DNA of 64,000 nt. Origin: CAILUF01 sp964505265 (lineage in GTDB: Bacteria > Pseudomonadota > Alphaproteobacteria > Rickettsiales > UBA1997). Location of the stretch: the NCBI GenBank assembly GCA_964505265.1, contig CAZDGN010000001.1, positions 1 to 64,000 of the forward strand, written 5' to 3'. This document shows, piece after piece, positions 24,890 to 33,812 of this stretch. Each line of letters opens with the position of its first letter. Position 1 is the stretch's first letter. The notes under the pieces are model-generated. The model ran no database searches and was not told where the DNA came from. It saw only the letters and a program-made list of their open reading frames with translations. The position numbers were made by a program, and so were the translations under genes.

Positions 24890-26008
24890 TTAATTTTTAA
24901 AATTATTAATCGCTTCAACAACTCTCTCGAGCTCTGATTTTTTAAGTGTTCGATAAATCGGAAGACTTAAAACTTCACGGTGAATTTTTTCGGTAATTGG
25001 TAAATTTAAATTTTTAAGTTCGCCATAAGCTTTTTGCTGGTGCGGAGGGATTGGATAGTGAATAAATGTTTGAATATGTTTTTCGAGTAGATATTTTTGT
25101 AAACTGTCACGATTTGGATGTCTAACCACATATAAATGCCAAACATGAGAGTTGGTATTTTTAGGGATTTCTGGGCAAATTATGTCTGGGTTGTTAATGT
25201 TTTTTGAATAAAATTTGGCGATTTTTTGACGAGCCAAATTATCTTGAGTAAGTTTTTTTAATTTTATCCTTAAAAAACCCGCTTGAATTTCGTCGAGTCT
25301 GGAATTGGTGCCTTTGAATAAATTGTGATATTTTTGATGAGAGCCATAGTTACGAAGGGCTTTAATAATTTGATATAATTCAAAATCATTGGTAGTTATT
25401 GCTCCAGCATCGCCCAAAGCTCCTAAATTCTTTCCGGGATAAAAACTAAATCCACTGGCATCTCCTAAATTTCCAACTTTTAATCCAGAATCCGGGTCGA
25501 TAGCACCATGACTTTGAGCGCAATCTTCGATAATTTTTAAATTAAATTTACTTGCAATATTTTTGATTTTAGAAAAATCTGCACATCTTCCATATAGATG
25601 GACAACCATTATTGCTTTGGTTTTGGAGGTAATATTTTCGGCAATTAAATCTGGATCAATATTGTAGGTTTTAATATCGGGCTCAACTAAAATTGGCTTT
25701 AAATTATTGGCGCTAATTGCTAAAATTGAAGCAATATAGGTGTTGGCAGGAACAATAATTTCATCGCCATCTTTAAATATACCGAGTTCTTTATAGGCTC
25801 GTATAATCAAAATAAGTGCATCAAGACCATTTGCAACTCCAAGGCAATATTTGTTTTCACAAAAATTTGCAAATTCCTTTTCAAAATTTTCATTTTCTTC
25901 GCCAAGTAAATAATGTCCGCTTGAAAGTAATTTTTTTACCATTACTTTGAAATCTTTTTCAAAATTTTTGTTTAGATTTTTTAAATCTAAAAATTTAATT
26001 AACTCCAT
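24890..26008 (-). CDS. DegT/DnrJ/EryC1 sugar aminotransferase (FdtB-like)
   Basis: PLP-dependent transaminase acting on a nucleotide-linked ketosugar. A 372-aa protein with ANGLDALILIIRA (N-terminal PLP phosphate site), VHLYGRCADF, EDCAQSHGA and the Schiff-base lysine in FYPGKNLGALGDAGAI. The family is sure; the FdtB (dTDP-3-amino-3,6-dideoxyhexose) assignment is an inference from the best remembered likeness and from an FdtA-type isomerase gene at 31992. Same operon as ugd and rfbC. Confidence 0.88.
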   Translation of the reverse strand: MELIKFLDLKNLNKNFEKDFKVMVKKLLSSGHYLLGEENENFEKEFANFCENKYCLGVANGLDALILIIRAYKELGIFKDGDEIIVPANTYIASILAISANNLKPILVEPDIKTYNIDPDLIAENITSKTKAIMVVHLYGRCADFSKIKNIASKFNLKIIEDCAQSHGAIDPDSGLKVGNLGDASGFSFYPGKNLGALGDAGAITTNDFELYQIIKALRNYGSHQKYHNLFKGTNSRLDEIQAGFLRIKLKKLTQDNLARQKIAKFYSKNINNPDIICPEIPKNTNSHVWHLYVVRHPNRDSLQKYLLEKHIQTFIHYPIPPHQQKAYGELKNLNLPITEKIHREVLSLPIYRTLKKSELERVVEAINNFKN

Positions 26009-26010
26009 AT

Positions 26011-27240
26011 TTACAAAATATATCTTAAATCTAGAATTTTTTTATTGCCAAATTCTGGGAAATTTTTAATTGTTTTAAATTCTGGCCATTCAGTTAGAAT
26101 AACGATATTATCGGTTTTGTCAAAACACTCCCTCAAATTCTGGCAATAAATAATTTTATCGCCAAGGATTTTGCGAGCATTTATGATGGCTTGCGGGTCA
26201 TAGCCATATATTTTAAAATTATCAGCAAGTAAGAATTTAATTATTTCAATGGCAGGACTCATGCGAACATCATCGGTTCCAGCCTTAAAAGCCAAGCCCA
26301 AAACAGCAATTTCTTTTTTATCAAAAAATTTTTGAATTTTTTCTGCCATTTTTTTGAAGCGATTATAATTCGAATCGATGACTTGATTTATAATGCTAAG
26401 CTCCATTTGATTTTGCTTAGCAATAAATTTTAAGGCCATAGAGTCTTTAGGAAAACATGATCCGCCAATGCCGGGTCCGGGGTTTAAAAAAGCCTTGCCA
26501 ATTCTATGGTCAAGACCCATGCCAAGAGATAAATCTTTAATATTTGCCTTGACTTTGTTTGCCAATTCTTCCATTTCATTAATGAAGCAAACTTTAGTCA
26601 TTAAAAAGGCATTGGAAGCATATTTGATGAGTTCTGCGGTGGTGATGTCGGTAAATAAAATTGGAAAATTTTTTTCAATCCAATATTGGTAAAGTTGATT
26701 TAATTGAATTTTACAATTTTCATGGTCAATACCAAGAACGATTCGATCCGGATTCATGAAATCTTCGATAGCAAAGCCTTCGCGCATAAATTCTGGATTA
26801 GAAGCGATGTGAATTTTGTGTTTGCAATTATCCTGTAAAATTTTTTGGATAGCAAAATTTGTTCCAACTGGCACGGTAGATTTGGTGATGAAAATTTTAT
26901 CTTCATTGATAAAATTTTTTGCCGAGGAGATTGCCTGATCAATATAGCTTAAATCAGCTTCTCCTGTGATTTCATTTTGAGGAGTACCAACTGCTAAAAT
27001 AATAATTTGGCTAAAATTAACTGCCCTTGACATATCGTCGGTAAATTCAATATGTTTAGTGTCAACGGCTTTGGCAAGCATTTCTTCAAGACCAGCCTCA
27101 AAAATTGTTGGAATTTTATTTTGTAATTTATGAATTTTGTTTTGGTCATTGTCAATGCATAAGACCTGATGCCCAACACTTGCAAAGCAAAGAGCTGAGG
27201 TAAGTCCAACATAACCTGATCCAATTATTGTAATTTTCAT
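26011..27240 (-). CDS. ugd: UDP-glucose 6-dehydrogenase
   Basis: Two-step NAD-dependent oxidation of UDP-glucose to UDP-glucuronate. A 409-aa protein: GSGYVGLTSALCFA (7-20), TKSTVPVGT, the catalytic-cysteine motif GPGIGGSCFPKDSMAL, and the C-terminal GLAFKAGTDDVRMSPA. First gene of the minus-strand operon that continues through the aminotransferase, rfbC, the acyltransferase, rfbB and the 124-aa protein. It supplies the substrate of the UDP-glucuronate decarboxylase encoded at 28245. Confidence 0.95.
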   Translation of the reverse strand: MKITIIGSGYVGLTSALCFASVGHQVLCIDNDQNKIHKLQNKIPTIFEAGLEEMLAKAVDTKHIEFTDDMSRAVNFSQIIILAVGTPQNEITGEADLSYIDQAISSAKNFINEDKIFITKSTVPVGTNFAIQKILQDNCKHKIHIASNPEFMREGFAIEDFMNPDRIVLGIDHENCKIQLNQLYQYWIEKNFPILFTDITTAELIKYASNAFLMTKVCFINEMEELANKVKANIKDLSLGMGLDHRIGKAFLNPGPGIGGSCFPKDSMALKFIAKQNQMELSIINQVIDSNYNRFKKMAEKIQKFFDKKEIAVLGLAFKAGTDDVRMSPAIEIIKFLLADNFKIYGYDPQAIINARKILGDKIIYCQNLRECFDKTDNIVILTEWPEFKTIKNFPEFGNKKILDLRYIL

Positions 27241-27406
27241 GATTTTTTTATTATTTTTCTTGCTAAGAATTTAATCAAACAAAATAAAAAAGCAAGTTTG
27301 TAAAAAGTAAATAAAATAATTTCCTTAAAAATAACTCTTGATTTATAAAGCAAATAACTTTTACTAAATATATTATCAAAAATTAAAATAAATATTTAAA
27401 GTAACT

Positions 27407-28207
27407 ATGACTACAACAATTATTAATGATAATCAACAAGATTCAATTATTTCTAAATCAGGTGAATTGCTAAAAAAAGTCGATGAACTGTCGCAGGAAT
27501 TAAAAATTGACGGCAATGATTTGGAGCGATTTAAAGAAAAAATTTCTAACTCACTATCTAATTCTCAAGATGCTGATGAAATGAAGGATATGGCAAAAAC
27601 CGCAGGTAAACTTGCATTAAATGGCGCCTCAGCTTTATTTGCTATGGACCCAACTATGATGGCTTTGTCTTTAATATTGAATTTTATTCTAGAAAATGCC
27701 GTTAGTAATTTATTAGATGGTAATAGTGATAAAGAGAAAAAAGAAAAAGAAGATTTAGAAAAATTTGAAAAATTATTTGATAAAATTTTTTCTAGAGAAA
27801 ATTTTGAAAAATTTATTGAAAATGCTGATAAATTATATAATTATTTGTTTAAAAAAGATGATAAAATTGATGAAAAAGCCATTGATAAATTTGTTGATTT
27901 TTTCGAAAAAATAAAAATTGATGATGATAAAAAAGACAATGCCATAAGTTTTTTAAGCATTATTTCTAAAAAATTTAGGGAAGATGGTCGTGATGATTTT
28001 TCTAACAGGTTTGATAAACTAGCCGGTAAGATTGGCGTAGATAGAGACTTGTCGAAAACATTTGCAGGGAAGGAATTAGAATTTTTATCGGTTTCTTCTT
28101 CAAGTACGGAATCTAGAAGCCAAACGCCAACAAGAAGAAAAAATGGATTTGTTTCCACGATTGAAAAACAAAGATCTGATGGACTTGTAAGTCAACAAAT
28201 CCGATAG
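27407..28207 (+). CDS. Hypothetical protein with helical core and Ser/Arg-rich tail
   Basis: Not recognised. A 266-aa protein in three parts: an acidic helical N-terminus (1-60); a hydrophobic, small-residue-rich stretch at about 64-103 (LALNGASALFAM, MMALSLILNFILENAVSNLL) that could be one or two membrane or pore helices; a long charged Lys/Asp/Phe helical region (about 105-215); and a Ser/Thr/Arg/Gln tail (SSSSTESRSQTPTRRKNG). No N-terminal signal peptide. It is a single plus-strand gene between two minus-strand sugar genes, so it has its own promoter. The layout is compatible with an effector or toxin-like protein, but that is a guess. Confidence 0.7.
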   Translation: MTTTIINDNQQDSIISKSGELLKKVDELSQELKIDGNDLERFKEKISNSLSNSQDADEMKDMAKTAGKLALNGASALFAMDPTMMALSLILNFILENAVSNLLDGNSDKEKKEKEDLEKFEKLFDKIFSRENFEKFIENADKLYNYLFKKDDKIDEKAIDKFVDFFEKIKIDDDKKDNAISFLSIISKKFREDGRDDFSNRFDKLAGKIGVDRDLSKTFAGKELEFLSVSSSSTESRSQTPTRRKNGFVSTIEKQRSDGLVSQQIR

Positions 28208-28218
28208 TCGAAAAAATA

Positions 28219-28240
28219 TTTTTAACCAAAGTGGTAAAAA
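28219..28240. terminator. Possible bidirectional terminator
   Basis: TTTTTAACCA (28219-28228), AAG loop, TGGTAAAAA (28232-28240): a stem with one bulged A between the convergent hypothetical gene and the decarboxylase gene. A-run and T-run flank it on both strands. Confidence 0.4.
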
Positions 28241-28244
28241 CTTA

Positions 28245-29246
28245 TCAATTCAAGCCTTGAAAATATTTTATAGTATTTTTGAGACCATATTTTAAATCAA
28301 TTTTTGGTGACCATAAATATTTTTGGTTGGCAAGGCTAATGTCTGGACAGCGTTGTTTTGGGTCGTCTTGCGGAAGGGGTAAAAATTTGATTTGGCTTTT
28401 TGAATTGGTTAAATCAATCACCAATTTTGCTAAATCTTTAACACAAAATTCTTGAGGATTGCCACAATTAATTGGTCCAAAAAAATTGTCATTGGCAAAA
28501 GCAAATTTACATAAAATTTCTAATAAATCTTCAATATAACAAAAACTTCGGGTTTGCGAGCCGTCACCATAAATGGTTATATCTTCATTGTTTAAGGCTT
28601 GATTAATAAAATTACTCACCACTCGACCATCATTCTTGTCCATAAATTCGCCATAAGTGTTAAAAGTTCGCAAGATTTTGATCGGCAAATTTTCCATACG
28701 ATGATAGCCGTAAAGCAAAGTTTCGCTGGCCCGCTTGCCTTCATCATAACATGAGCGAACACCAACTGGATTGACATTGCCCCAATAATTTTCTGGCTGC
28801 GGGTGAATTAAGGCATCGCCATATATTTCGCTAGTTGAGGTGAAAATTATAGTCGGGAAATAATCTTGTTTTTGTTGTAAATTTTTTGCCAAATTAATCA
28901 AATTTTCATTGCCCCAAACCGAAGTCTTGAAGGTGTAAATTGGGTCTAATTGGTAACGCTTAGGAGATGCAGGGCAGGCGAGGTTGAAAATATAATCAAT
29001 TGGTTGATTTTGAAAAAAATTTAAATCAGTAAAATTATCGATTATATTTTTTTCTAAAAAATGAAATTTGTTTATGGAAATATTGTGTTCTTTAATAAAA
29101 TTCTTGATTGATATTAAATTCTGTTTAGAGCTAGAATTATGGTTATCAATGGCAAAAATTTGATGATTTTGCATTAATAATTTCAAGCATAAATTAGTGC
29201 CGATAAAGCCAGTTGCACCTGTAATTATAGTGGTTTTTTGATTCAT
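28245..29246 (-). CDS. UDP-glucuronate decarboxylase (UDP-xylose synthase-like)
   Basis: SDR enzyme making UDP-xylose from UDP-glucuronate. A 333-aa protein with GATGFIGTNLCLKLL, the diagnostic NLACPASPKRYQLDP (about 88-102), STSEIYGDALIHPQPE, YWGNVNPVG, SCYDEGKRASE (the YxxxK pair), RTFNTYGEFMDKNDGRVVS and YGDGSQTRSFCYI. These blocks are those of UXS rather than of GalE or RmlB. It stands alone on the minus strand after the unknown 27407 gene and pairs functionally with ugd. Confidence 0.9.
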   Translation of the reverse strand: MNQKTTIITGATGFIGTNLCLKLLMQNHQIFAIDNHNSSSKQNLISIKNFIKEHNISINKFHFLEKNIIDNFTDLNFFQNQPIDYIFNLACPASPKRYQLDPIYTFKTSVWGNENLINLAKNLQQKQDYFPTIIFTSTSEIYGDALIHPQPENYWGNVNPVGVRSCYDEGKRASETLLYGYHRMENLPIKILRTFNTYGEFMDKNDGRVVSNFINQALNNEDITIYGDGSQTRSFCYIEDLLEILCKFAFANDNFFGPINCGNPQEFCVKDLAKLVIDLTNSKSQIKFLPLPQDDPKQRCPDISLANQKYLWSPKIDLKYGLKNTIKYFQGLN

Positions 29247-29370
29247 ATTATCAAGTTTAAAATTAAAATCAAAGTTGATTTTGATAGTTTTTATTAATTT
29301 TATTGACTAGTAAAAGTGTTTTTTTAAAATTTCACTTACATTATAAAACTTTAAAAATAATTTATAACTA

Positions 29371-30354
29371 ATGTTTTCAAAAATTAATAGGGCAAAGAAA
29401 AATATCAAAAAAAAACTTGCCAAAAAATTGGTTATGACTTTACTCGTTAAAAATGAAGATGATGTTATTGAAGAAAATATCAAATTTCATTTGGCAAGCG
29501 GTGTTGATTTTATTATTGCAACCAACAATAACTCAACTGATAAAACGCGCGATATTTTGCTTAAATATCAAGAGCTTGGTAAGCTAGAATTAATCGATGA
29601 AAGCGATGACACCTTCAATCAAATTGTTTGGGTCAATCGTATGATTGAGATTGCCAAAAATAAATATCAGGCAGATTGGATCATGAATGTTGATGCCGAT
29701 GAATTCTGGTATTCAAGACATGGCAACCTTAAATTATCATTGCCAGAAAATAATAATATCAATGCCATGATGGTCTCTGGTATGCATATAAATCCACAAC
29801 CTGCGGGCGAGATTTTCAAAATTCGTGCAAATATGAAGGGTCAGGTCTCGGCTCATTTTAAGGTAATACACAGTGCCAAGGGTTATAAAATGATTTCGGC
29901 TGGCAATCATAATGTGAGTTTGAAATTAGGTTATCGAAAAATGATTGCCACTAACGATATTTTTATTTTTCATTTTTGGACTCGTTCAATTGAGCAATAT
30001 GAACGAAAAGTAGTAAATACTTTTAAATCCATTGAAAATGGTCTTGCTCAAAATGTTTTAGATAAAGGTTTTGGTAGTCATATAGTTATACAATATAACC
30101 AAATTAAAGAAGGTAAAATGTCGGAAGTCTATGATTCATTAGTTAATGCGAGCGGAGATAATTTTTTGGTTGATAACCGCCTTTATGATTTTATTCAAAA
30201 TAACTACAAAAATCCTGAACAAATTTTGGCAATTCAAAATTACATTAATAATTATCCATATAAATCAACGGTAAAATATAAAACAGATAAATTTATTTTA
30301 TCTTGTAAGCGCCGTAAAAACGAGTTTTTGAATTATATTAAAAGAAAAAAATAA
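29371..30354 (+). CDS. Glycosyltransferase family 2-like protein
   Basis: A 327-aa putative glycosyltransferase of the Glyco_tranf_2_4 type: basic N-terminus, then MTLLVKNEDDVIEENIKFH (about 22-40), NNNSTDKTRDIL, and the metal-binding D-A-D in WIMNVDADEFW (about 107-113). No membrane helix. It begins the short plus-strand pair with galE. Sugar donor and acceptor are unknown. Confidence 0.82.
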   Translation: MFSKINRAKKNIKKKLAKKLVMTLLVKNEDDVIEENIKFHLASGVDFIIATNNNSTDKTRDILLKYQELGKLELIDESDDTFNQIVWVNRMIEIAKNKYQADWIMNVDADEFWYSRHGNLKLSLPENNNINAMMVSGMHINPQPAGEIFKIRANMKGQVSAHFKVIHSAKGYKMISAGNHNVSLKLGYRKMIATNDIFIFHFWTRSIEQYERKVVNTFKSIENGLAQNVLDKGFGSHIVIQYNQIKEGKMSEVYDSLVNASGDNFLVDNRLYDFIQNNYKNPEQILAIQNYINNYPYKSTVKYKTDKFILSCKRRKNEFLNYIKRKK

Positions 30355-30392
30355 GTTTTTTTAGATGAACTAACTTTAATCATTAAAATATT

Positions 30393-31385
30393 ATGTCAAA
30401 AATTTTAGTCACGGGTGGTTGCGGTTTTATCGGTTCTAACATGACAAATCTATTGCTAAAGCAAGGTTATGAAGTTATTGTGATTGACGATTTTAGTAAT
30501 AGCTTTCTTCCGCCATTTAAACATAAAAATTTAACTATAATTGAAGGTAATATTGGTCAAACTGACCTAATAACAAAAATTTTTATTGAGCATAAAATTA
30601 TAGCAGTTTTTTATTTTTCAGCAAGCATTGAGTCAAAAATTTCAATGGAAAAACCTGAATTTTACTATAAAAATAATGTTATCAATACTCTAAATTTTTT
30701 AGAAATTTTGTTAAAATTTTCTTCGCAAACCTATTTTGTTTTTTCTTCTACTGCTTCGGTTTACGAGTCTTCGAATAATTTAATCGACGAAGATAACCCA
30801 AAGAAGCCTGAAAATGTTTATGGCAAAACCAAATTATTCATTGAAAATGTTTTGCAGGATTATGGCAAAATTCATGGCTTAAAATACGCCATTCTTCGCT
30901 ATTTCAATGCCTGCGGTGCTGATATGGATTATAATTTAGGAGAAAATAGAAAATTCGAAACTCACCTAATTCCTTTGTTAATGAGGGCAATGGTTCGTGG
31001 CGATATTGATTTTTATATTTATGGCAATGATTATAACACCAAGGACGGAACTTGTATTCGTGATTTTGTGCATGTCAAAGATATAGCTCTAGCACATTTG
31101 GTGATGCTAAATTATTTGCAAAATAATCCTGCTTCGCATTATTATTTTAATATTGGCACGCAGTCAGGCTTTTCGGTTCAAGAAATTGTCAATAAGGCGA
31201 TTGAAATTACAAAAATTAAATTTGATGTCAAATATAAACCTCGACGAATTGGCGACCCAGACTCATTGGTGGCTTCAAATCAAAAAATCAAGAATGAATT
31301 AGGCTGGCAACCTCAGTTTTCTTCACTTGAAAACATTATCCAAAGTGCTTGGGAATTTGAAAAATATTTAAAAAAGTGTGATTGA
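30393..31385 (+). CDS. galE: UDP-glucose 4-epimerase
   Basis: Interconverts UDP-glucose and UDP-galactose (or the N-acetyl forms). A 330-aa SDR: GGCGFIGSNM (8-17), VFYFSASIESKISMEKP (a variant of the AA...V..S block), SSTASVYE, YGKTKLFIE, RYFNACGAD and the GalE-typical DGTCIRDFVHVKD. The C-terminal PRRIGDPDSLVASNQKI and LGWQPQFSSLENII are full, so the gene is intact. Confidence 0.92.
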   Translation: MSKILVTGGCGFIGSNMTNLLLKQGYEVIVIDDFSNSFLPPFKHKNLTIIEGNIGQTDLITKIFIEHKIIAVFYFSASIESKISMEKPEFYYKNNVINTLNFLEILLKFSSQTYFVFSSTASVYESSNNLIDEDNPKKPENVYGKTKLFIENVLQDYGKIHGLKYAILRYFNACGADMDYNLGENRKFETHLIPLLMRAMVRGDIDFYIYGNDYNTKDGTCIRDFVHVKDIALAHLVMLNYLQNNPASHYYFNIGTQSGFSVQEIVNKAIEITKIKFDVKYKPRRIGDPDSLVASNQKIKNELGWQPQFSSLENIIQSAWEFEKYLKKCD

Positions 31386-31394
31386 ATTTAATAA

Positions 31395-31884
31395 AAATTA
31401 TGTACATAAATGTCGATCAGCAATCTCTATTATTATAAAATCTGGCTGATGTTTTTTAATAATATCATAAAAAATTTCAGAATCGATTTTATAATTCCAA
31501 AAATTCCTAAAATCAGATAATTTTTGCAGAATATTCTTGATAGTCTCAATAAATTCAAGGGATTAATCAATGATTTTAAGATGTTATTTTTAATAATATT
31601 TTGTTGACTATAAATTGAATTAACATGATTCAAAATATTATGATTTTTAACGGGTTTTTGTAAGGGTAAATTAACATTATGATGACGATTTATTAATAAT
31701 CCAAAGCCATAATTTAATATTAAGCTTAAAAGCATTATTACCATATAAATCCGCTCTCCCCAAGAGTAAAATAGTAGTAAAAAAACCAGTGAAATATAAT
31801 TGGAAATCACAATATTTTTACGAAAGAAAAAATATGTCACCATTGTTAAAGGCAGAAAATAAAAGTAATCGACGAAAAAAGCAT
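31395..31884 (-). pseudogene. Remnant of an AlgI-type O-acetyltransferase locus
   Basis: On the minus strand an ATG at 31884 opens with MLFSSITFIF, the usual start of MBOAT/AlgI proteins, but hits a stop after 12 codons. A +/-1 shift gives LPLTMVTYFFF and then FLLLFYSWGERIYMVIM and SLILNYGFGLLINR, the normal AlgI continuation, up to about 31690. Sequence then stops matching. A further frame (about 31545 down to 31395) encodes LEFIETIKNILQKLSDFRNF and HQPDFIIIEIADRHL before TAA, resembling the C-terminus of AlgX/AlgJ-like SGNH proteins. A 136-codon open frame (31433-31843) crosses the joint. So an AlgI gene and its partner seem fused by deletion and frameshifted. Confidence 0.65.
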
Positions 31885-31991
31885 GTTTTATAATAATATT
31901 TATAAATTTTTTTTAAATAAATAAAATTCCAGTTGAAAAATAACCAAGTTTATAGGATAATAAATTATATTCTTATTTAAAATTAAATCAA

Positions 31992-32393
31992 ATGAACTTT
32001 AAATTACTAGATTTTCAAATATTTGGCGATGAAAGAGGCTCTTTAATTTCTCTTGAGGGTAACAAAAACATCCCTTTTGAAATTAAGAGAGTTTATTATA
32101 TTTTTGATACAAAAAAAGATGTCGTAAGAGGTAAGCATGCTCATAAAAATTTGCAACAAATTTTAATTGCGGTGAGTGGCAGTTGTAAGATTTTGGTAGA
32201 TAACAAGAAAGATAAAAAAATTTACGAACTGGATAATCCATCCAAAGGTTTACTTATCAAAAATAATGTTTGGAGAGAGATGTTTGACTTCTCTTCGGAT
32301 TGCGTTTTGATGGTTCTGGCTAGTGATAATTATGATAAGGATGATTATATTTATGAATATGATGAAATTATAAATTATGAACAAAAAAATTAA
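31992..32393 (+). CDS. fdtA: FdtA/QdtA-type cupin: dTDP-4-oxo-6-deoxyhexose 3,4-isomerase
   Basis: A 133-aa cupin that moves the keto group from C4 to C3 of dTDP-4-keto-6-deoxyglucose, preparing it for a 3-aminotransferase. Signature blocks: DERGSLISLEG (13-23), IKRVYYIFDTKKDVVRGKHAHK (about 33-54, catalytic His pair) and LLIKNNVWREM. Which C4 epimer it makes (FdtA or QdtA) cannot be told. First gene of the 11-gene operon to 42706; overlaps the next gene by 17 nt. Confidence 0.9.
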   Translation: MNFKLLDFQIFGDERGSLISLEGNKNIPFEIKRVYYIFDTKKDVVRGKHAHKNLQQILIAVSGSCKILVDNKKDKKIYELDNPSKGLLIKNNVWREMFDFSSDCVLMVLASDNYDKDDYIYEYDEIINYEQKN

Positions 32394-33135
32394 TAAAATA
32401 GATTTTAAAAATCTCAATTACGATTCTTTCAAAAAATTGGCTAATGATAAATCGCTATCCAGTTATGAAAAAATTGGATTCCCTGAAGAATATAGAAAGA
32501 ATAAGGAGAATTTTATCCTTGAGGATATAATTAATAAATGTAGCCTTTTTGAATCTAAGGAAAAATCTATTCTTGATATTGGATGTGGCTGTAGCCCTCT
32601 CACAAAGGTTATAATTGATTATTGTGTAAGCAAAAATCATAAACTTACACTTAATGATAGCGAGGAAATGTTGTCATTAATTGAAAATGGAAATTATGAA
32701 AAAATCAGTGGTTTTTATCCTTCCATTCAAAACGAAATTTTAAAATATGAACCAAAAGGATTTGATATAATATTGTGTTACTCTGTTTTTCATTATATTA
32801 TTTTTGATAGCAATATGTGGGATTTTCTAGATAGTGCAATTTCTATTTTAAAAAATGGCGGACAAATGTTGATAGGAGACATTCCAAATTTATCAAAAAG
32901 AAAAAGATTTTTTTCAAGTGAAAGTGGAATAAAGTTTCATCAAGATTTTATGAAAACTAAAGACAAACCCATAGTAGAATATAACAAAGTTGAGCCTAAA
33001 GAGTTAGATGACTCAATTCTTGATGCTATTGTGCAAAGAGCTAGAAATTGCGGATGTGATGCCTATATTTTACCTCAAAACAAAAATCTTCCAATGGCAA
33101 ATAGAAGGGATGATATTTTAATTTTAAAACCATGA
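32377..33135 (+). CDS. Class I SAM-dependent methyltransferase
   Basis: A 252-aa protein with motif I ILDIGCGCSPLTKVI (about 66-80), a motif IV-like GFDIILCYSVFHYI (about 128-141) and post-motif LKNGGQMLIGDIP. It lacks a signal or membrane helix. In this operon it probably methylates a sugar or sugar-linked group; the target is unknown. It starts inside the end of fdtA and its last 4 nt overlap the NeuD-like gene. Confidence 0.85.
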   Translation: MNKKINKIDFKNLNYDSFKKLANDKSLSSYEKIGFPEEYRKNKENFILEDIINKCSLFESKEKSILDIGCGCSPLTKVIIDYCVSKNHKLTLNDSEEMLSLIENGNYEKISGFYPSIQNEILKYEPKGFDIILCYSVFHYIIFDSNMWDFLDSAISILKNGGQMLIGDIPNLSKRKRFFSSESGIKFHQDFMKTKDKPIVEYNKVEPKELDDSILDAIVQRARNCGCDAYILPQNKNLPMANRRDDILILKP

Positions 33136-33809
33136 TCAAAACAAAAAAATTAGTTATTATTGGAGTTGGCAATATTGCATTAAGTGCTTATGAATATTTT
33201 TCCCATGACTCCCTTTACGAGGTGGTGGCATTTTCAGTCAATAAAAATTTTATCAAAGATTCGGTATTTTTGAATTTGCCAATTATTCCTATTGAAAATA
33301 TCGAATCTTATTACGACAATATAAATCATGAAATTTTTGTTGCTATTGGAGATAGTCATTTAAACAAAGATAGGGAAAAAGTTTATAAATCTTTAAAAGA
33401 AAAAAATTATAAATTTGCAAATTATATAAGTTCAAAAGCCTTTGTTTGGAAAGATGTTAAGATTGGGGAAAATTGTTTTATATTAGAAAATAATGTTATT
33501 CAACATGGTGTTGAAATTGGAAATAATGTTATTTTGTGGAGCGGAAATCATATTGGGCATTTTGCTAAAATTTTTGATAATTGTTTTATAACATCTCATG
33601 TTGTTATTTCTGGTTACAGTATAATTGGAAAAAATTGTTTTATCGGTGTTAATGCTTCTATTTCTAATAATATAGAAATTGGTGAATTTAATTTTATTGG
33701 ACTTGGTGCAATAATTAATAAAAGCACAGAAGAAAATAGCCTTTATTTTTCTAAGCCATCAGAAAAAAGCAAGGTTTCGGCAAAAAGATTTTGTAAAATT
33801 ATTGATTAA
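33132..33809 (+). CDS. NeuD/PglD-type sugar O/N-acyltransferase
   Basis: A 225-aa protein with an N-terminal Rossmann-like nucleotide-sugar-binding part (KLVIIGVGNIALSAYEYF) and a C-terminal left-handed beta helix made of hexapeptide repeats (about 110-200: VKIGENCFILENNVIQ, VEIGNNVILWSGNHIG, IGKNCFIGVNASISNNIEIG). The family transfers acetyl from acetyl-CoA to amino or hydroxyl groups of nucleotide sugars. A candidate partner for one of the two aminotransferases. A second homologue is at 42107. Confidence 0.85.
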   Translation: MIKTKKLVIIGVGNIALSAYEYFSHDSLYEVVAFSVNKNFIKDSVFLNLPIIPIENIESYYDNINHEIFVAIGDSHLNKDREKVYKSLKEKNYKFANYISSKAFVWKDVKIGENCFILENNVIQHGVEIGNNVILWSGNHIGHFAKIFDNCFITSHVVISGYSIIGKNCFIGVNASISNNIEIGEFNFIGLGAIINKSTEENSLYFSKPSEKSKVSAKRFCKIID

Positions 33810-33812
33810 ATT

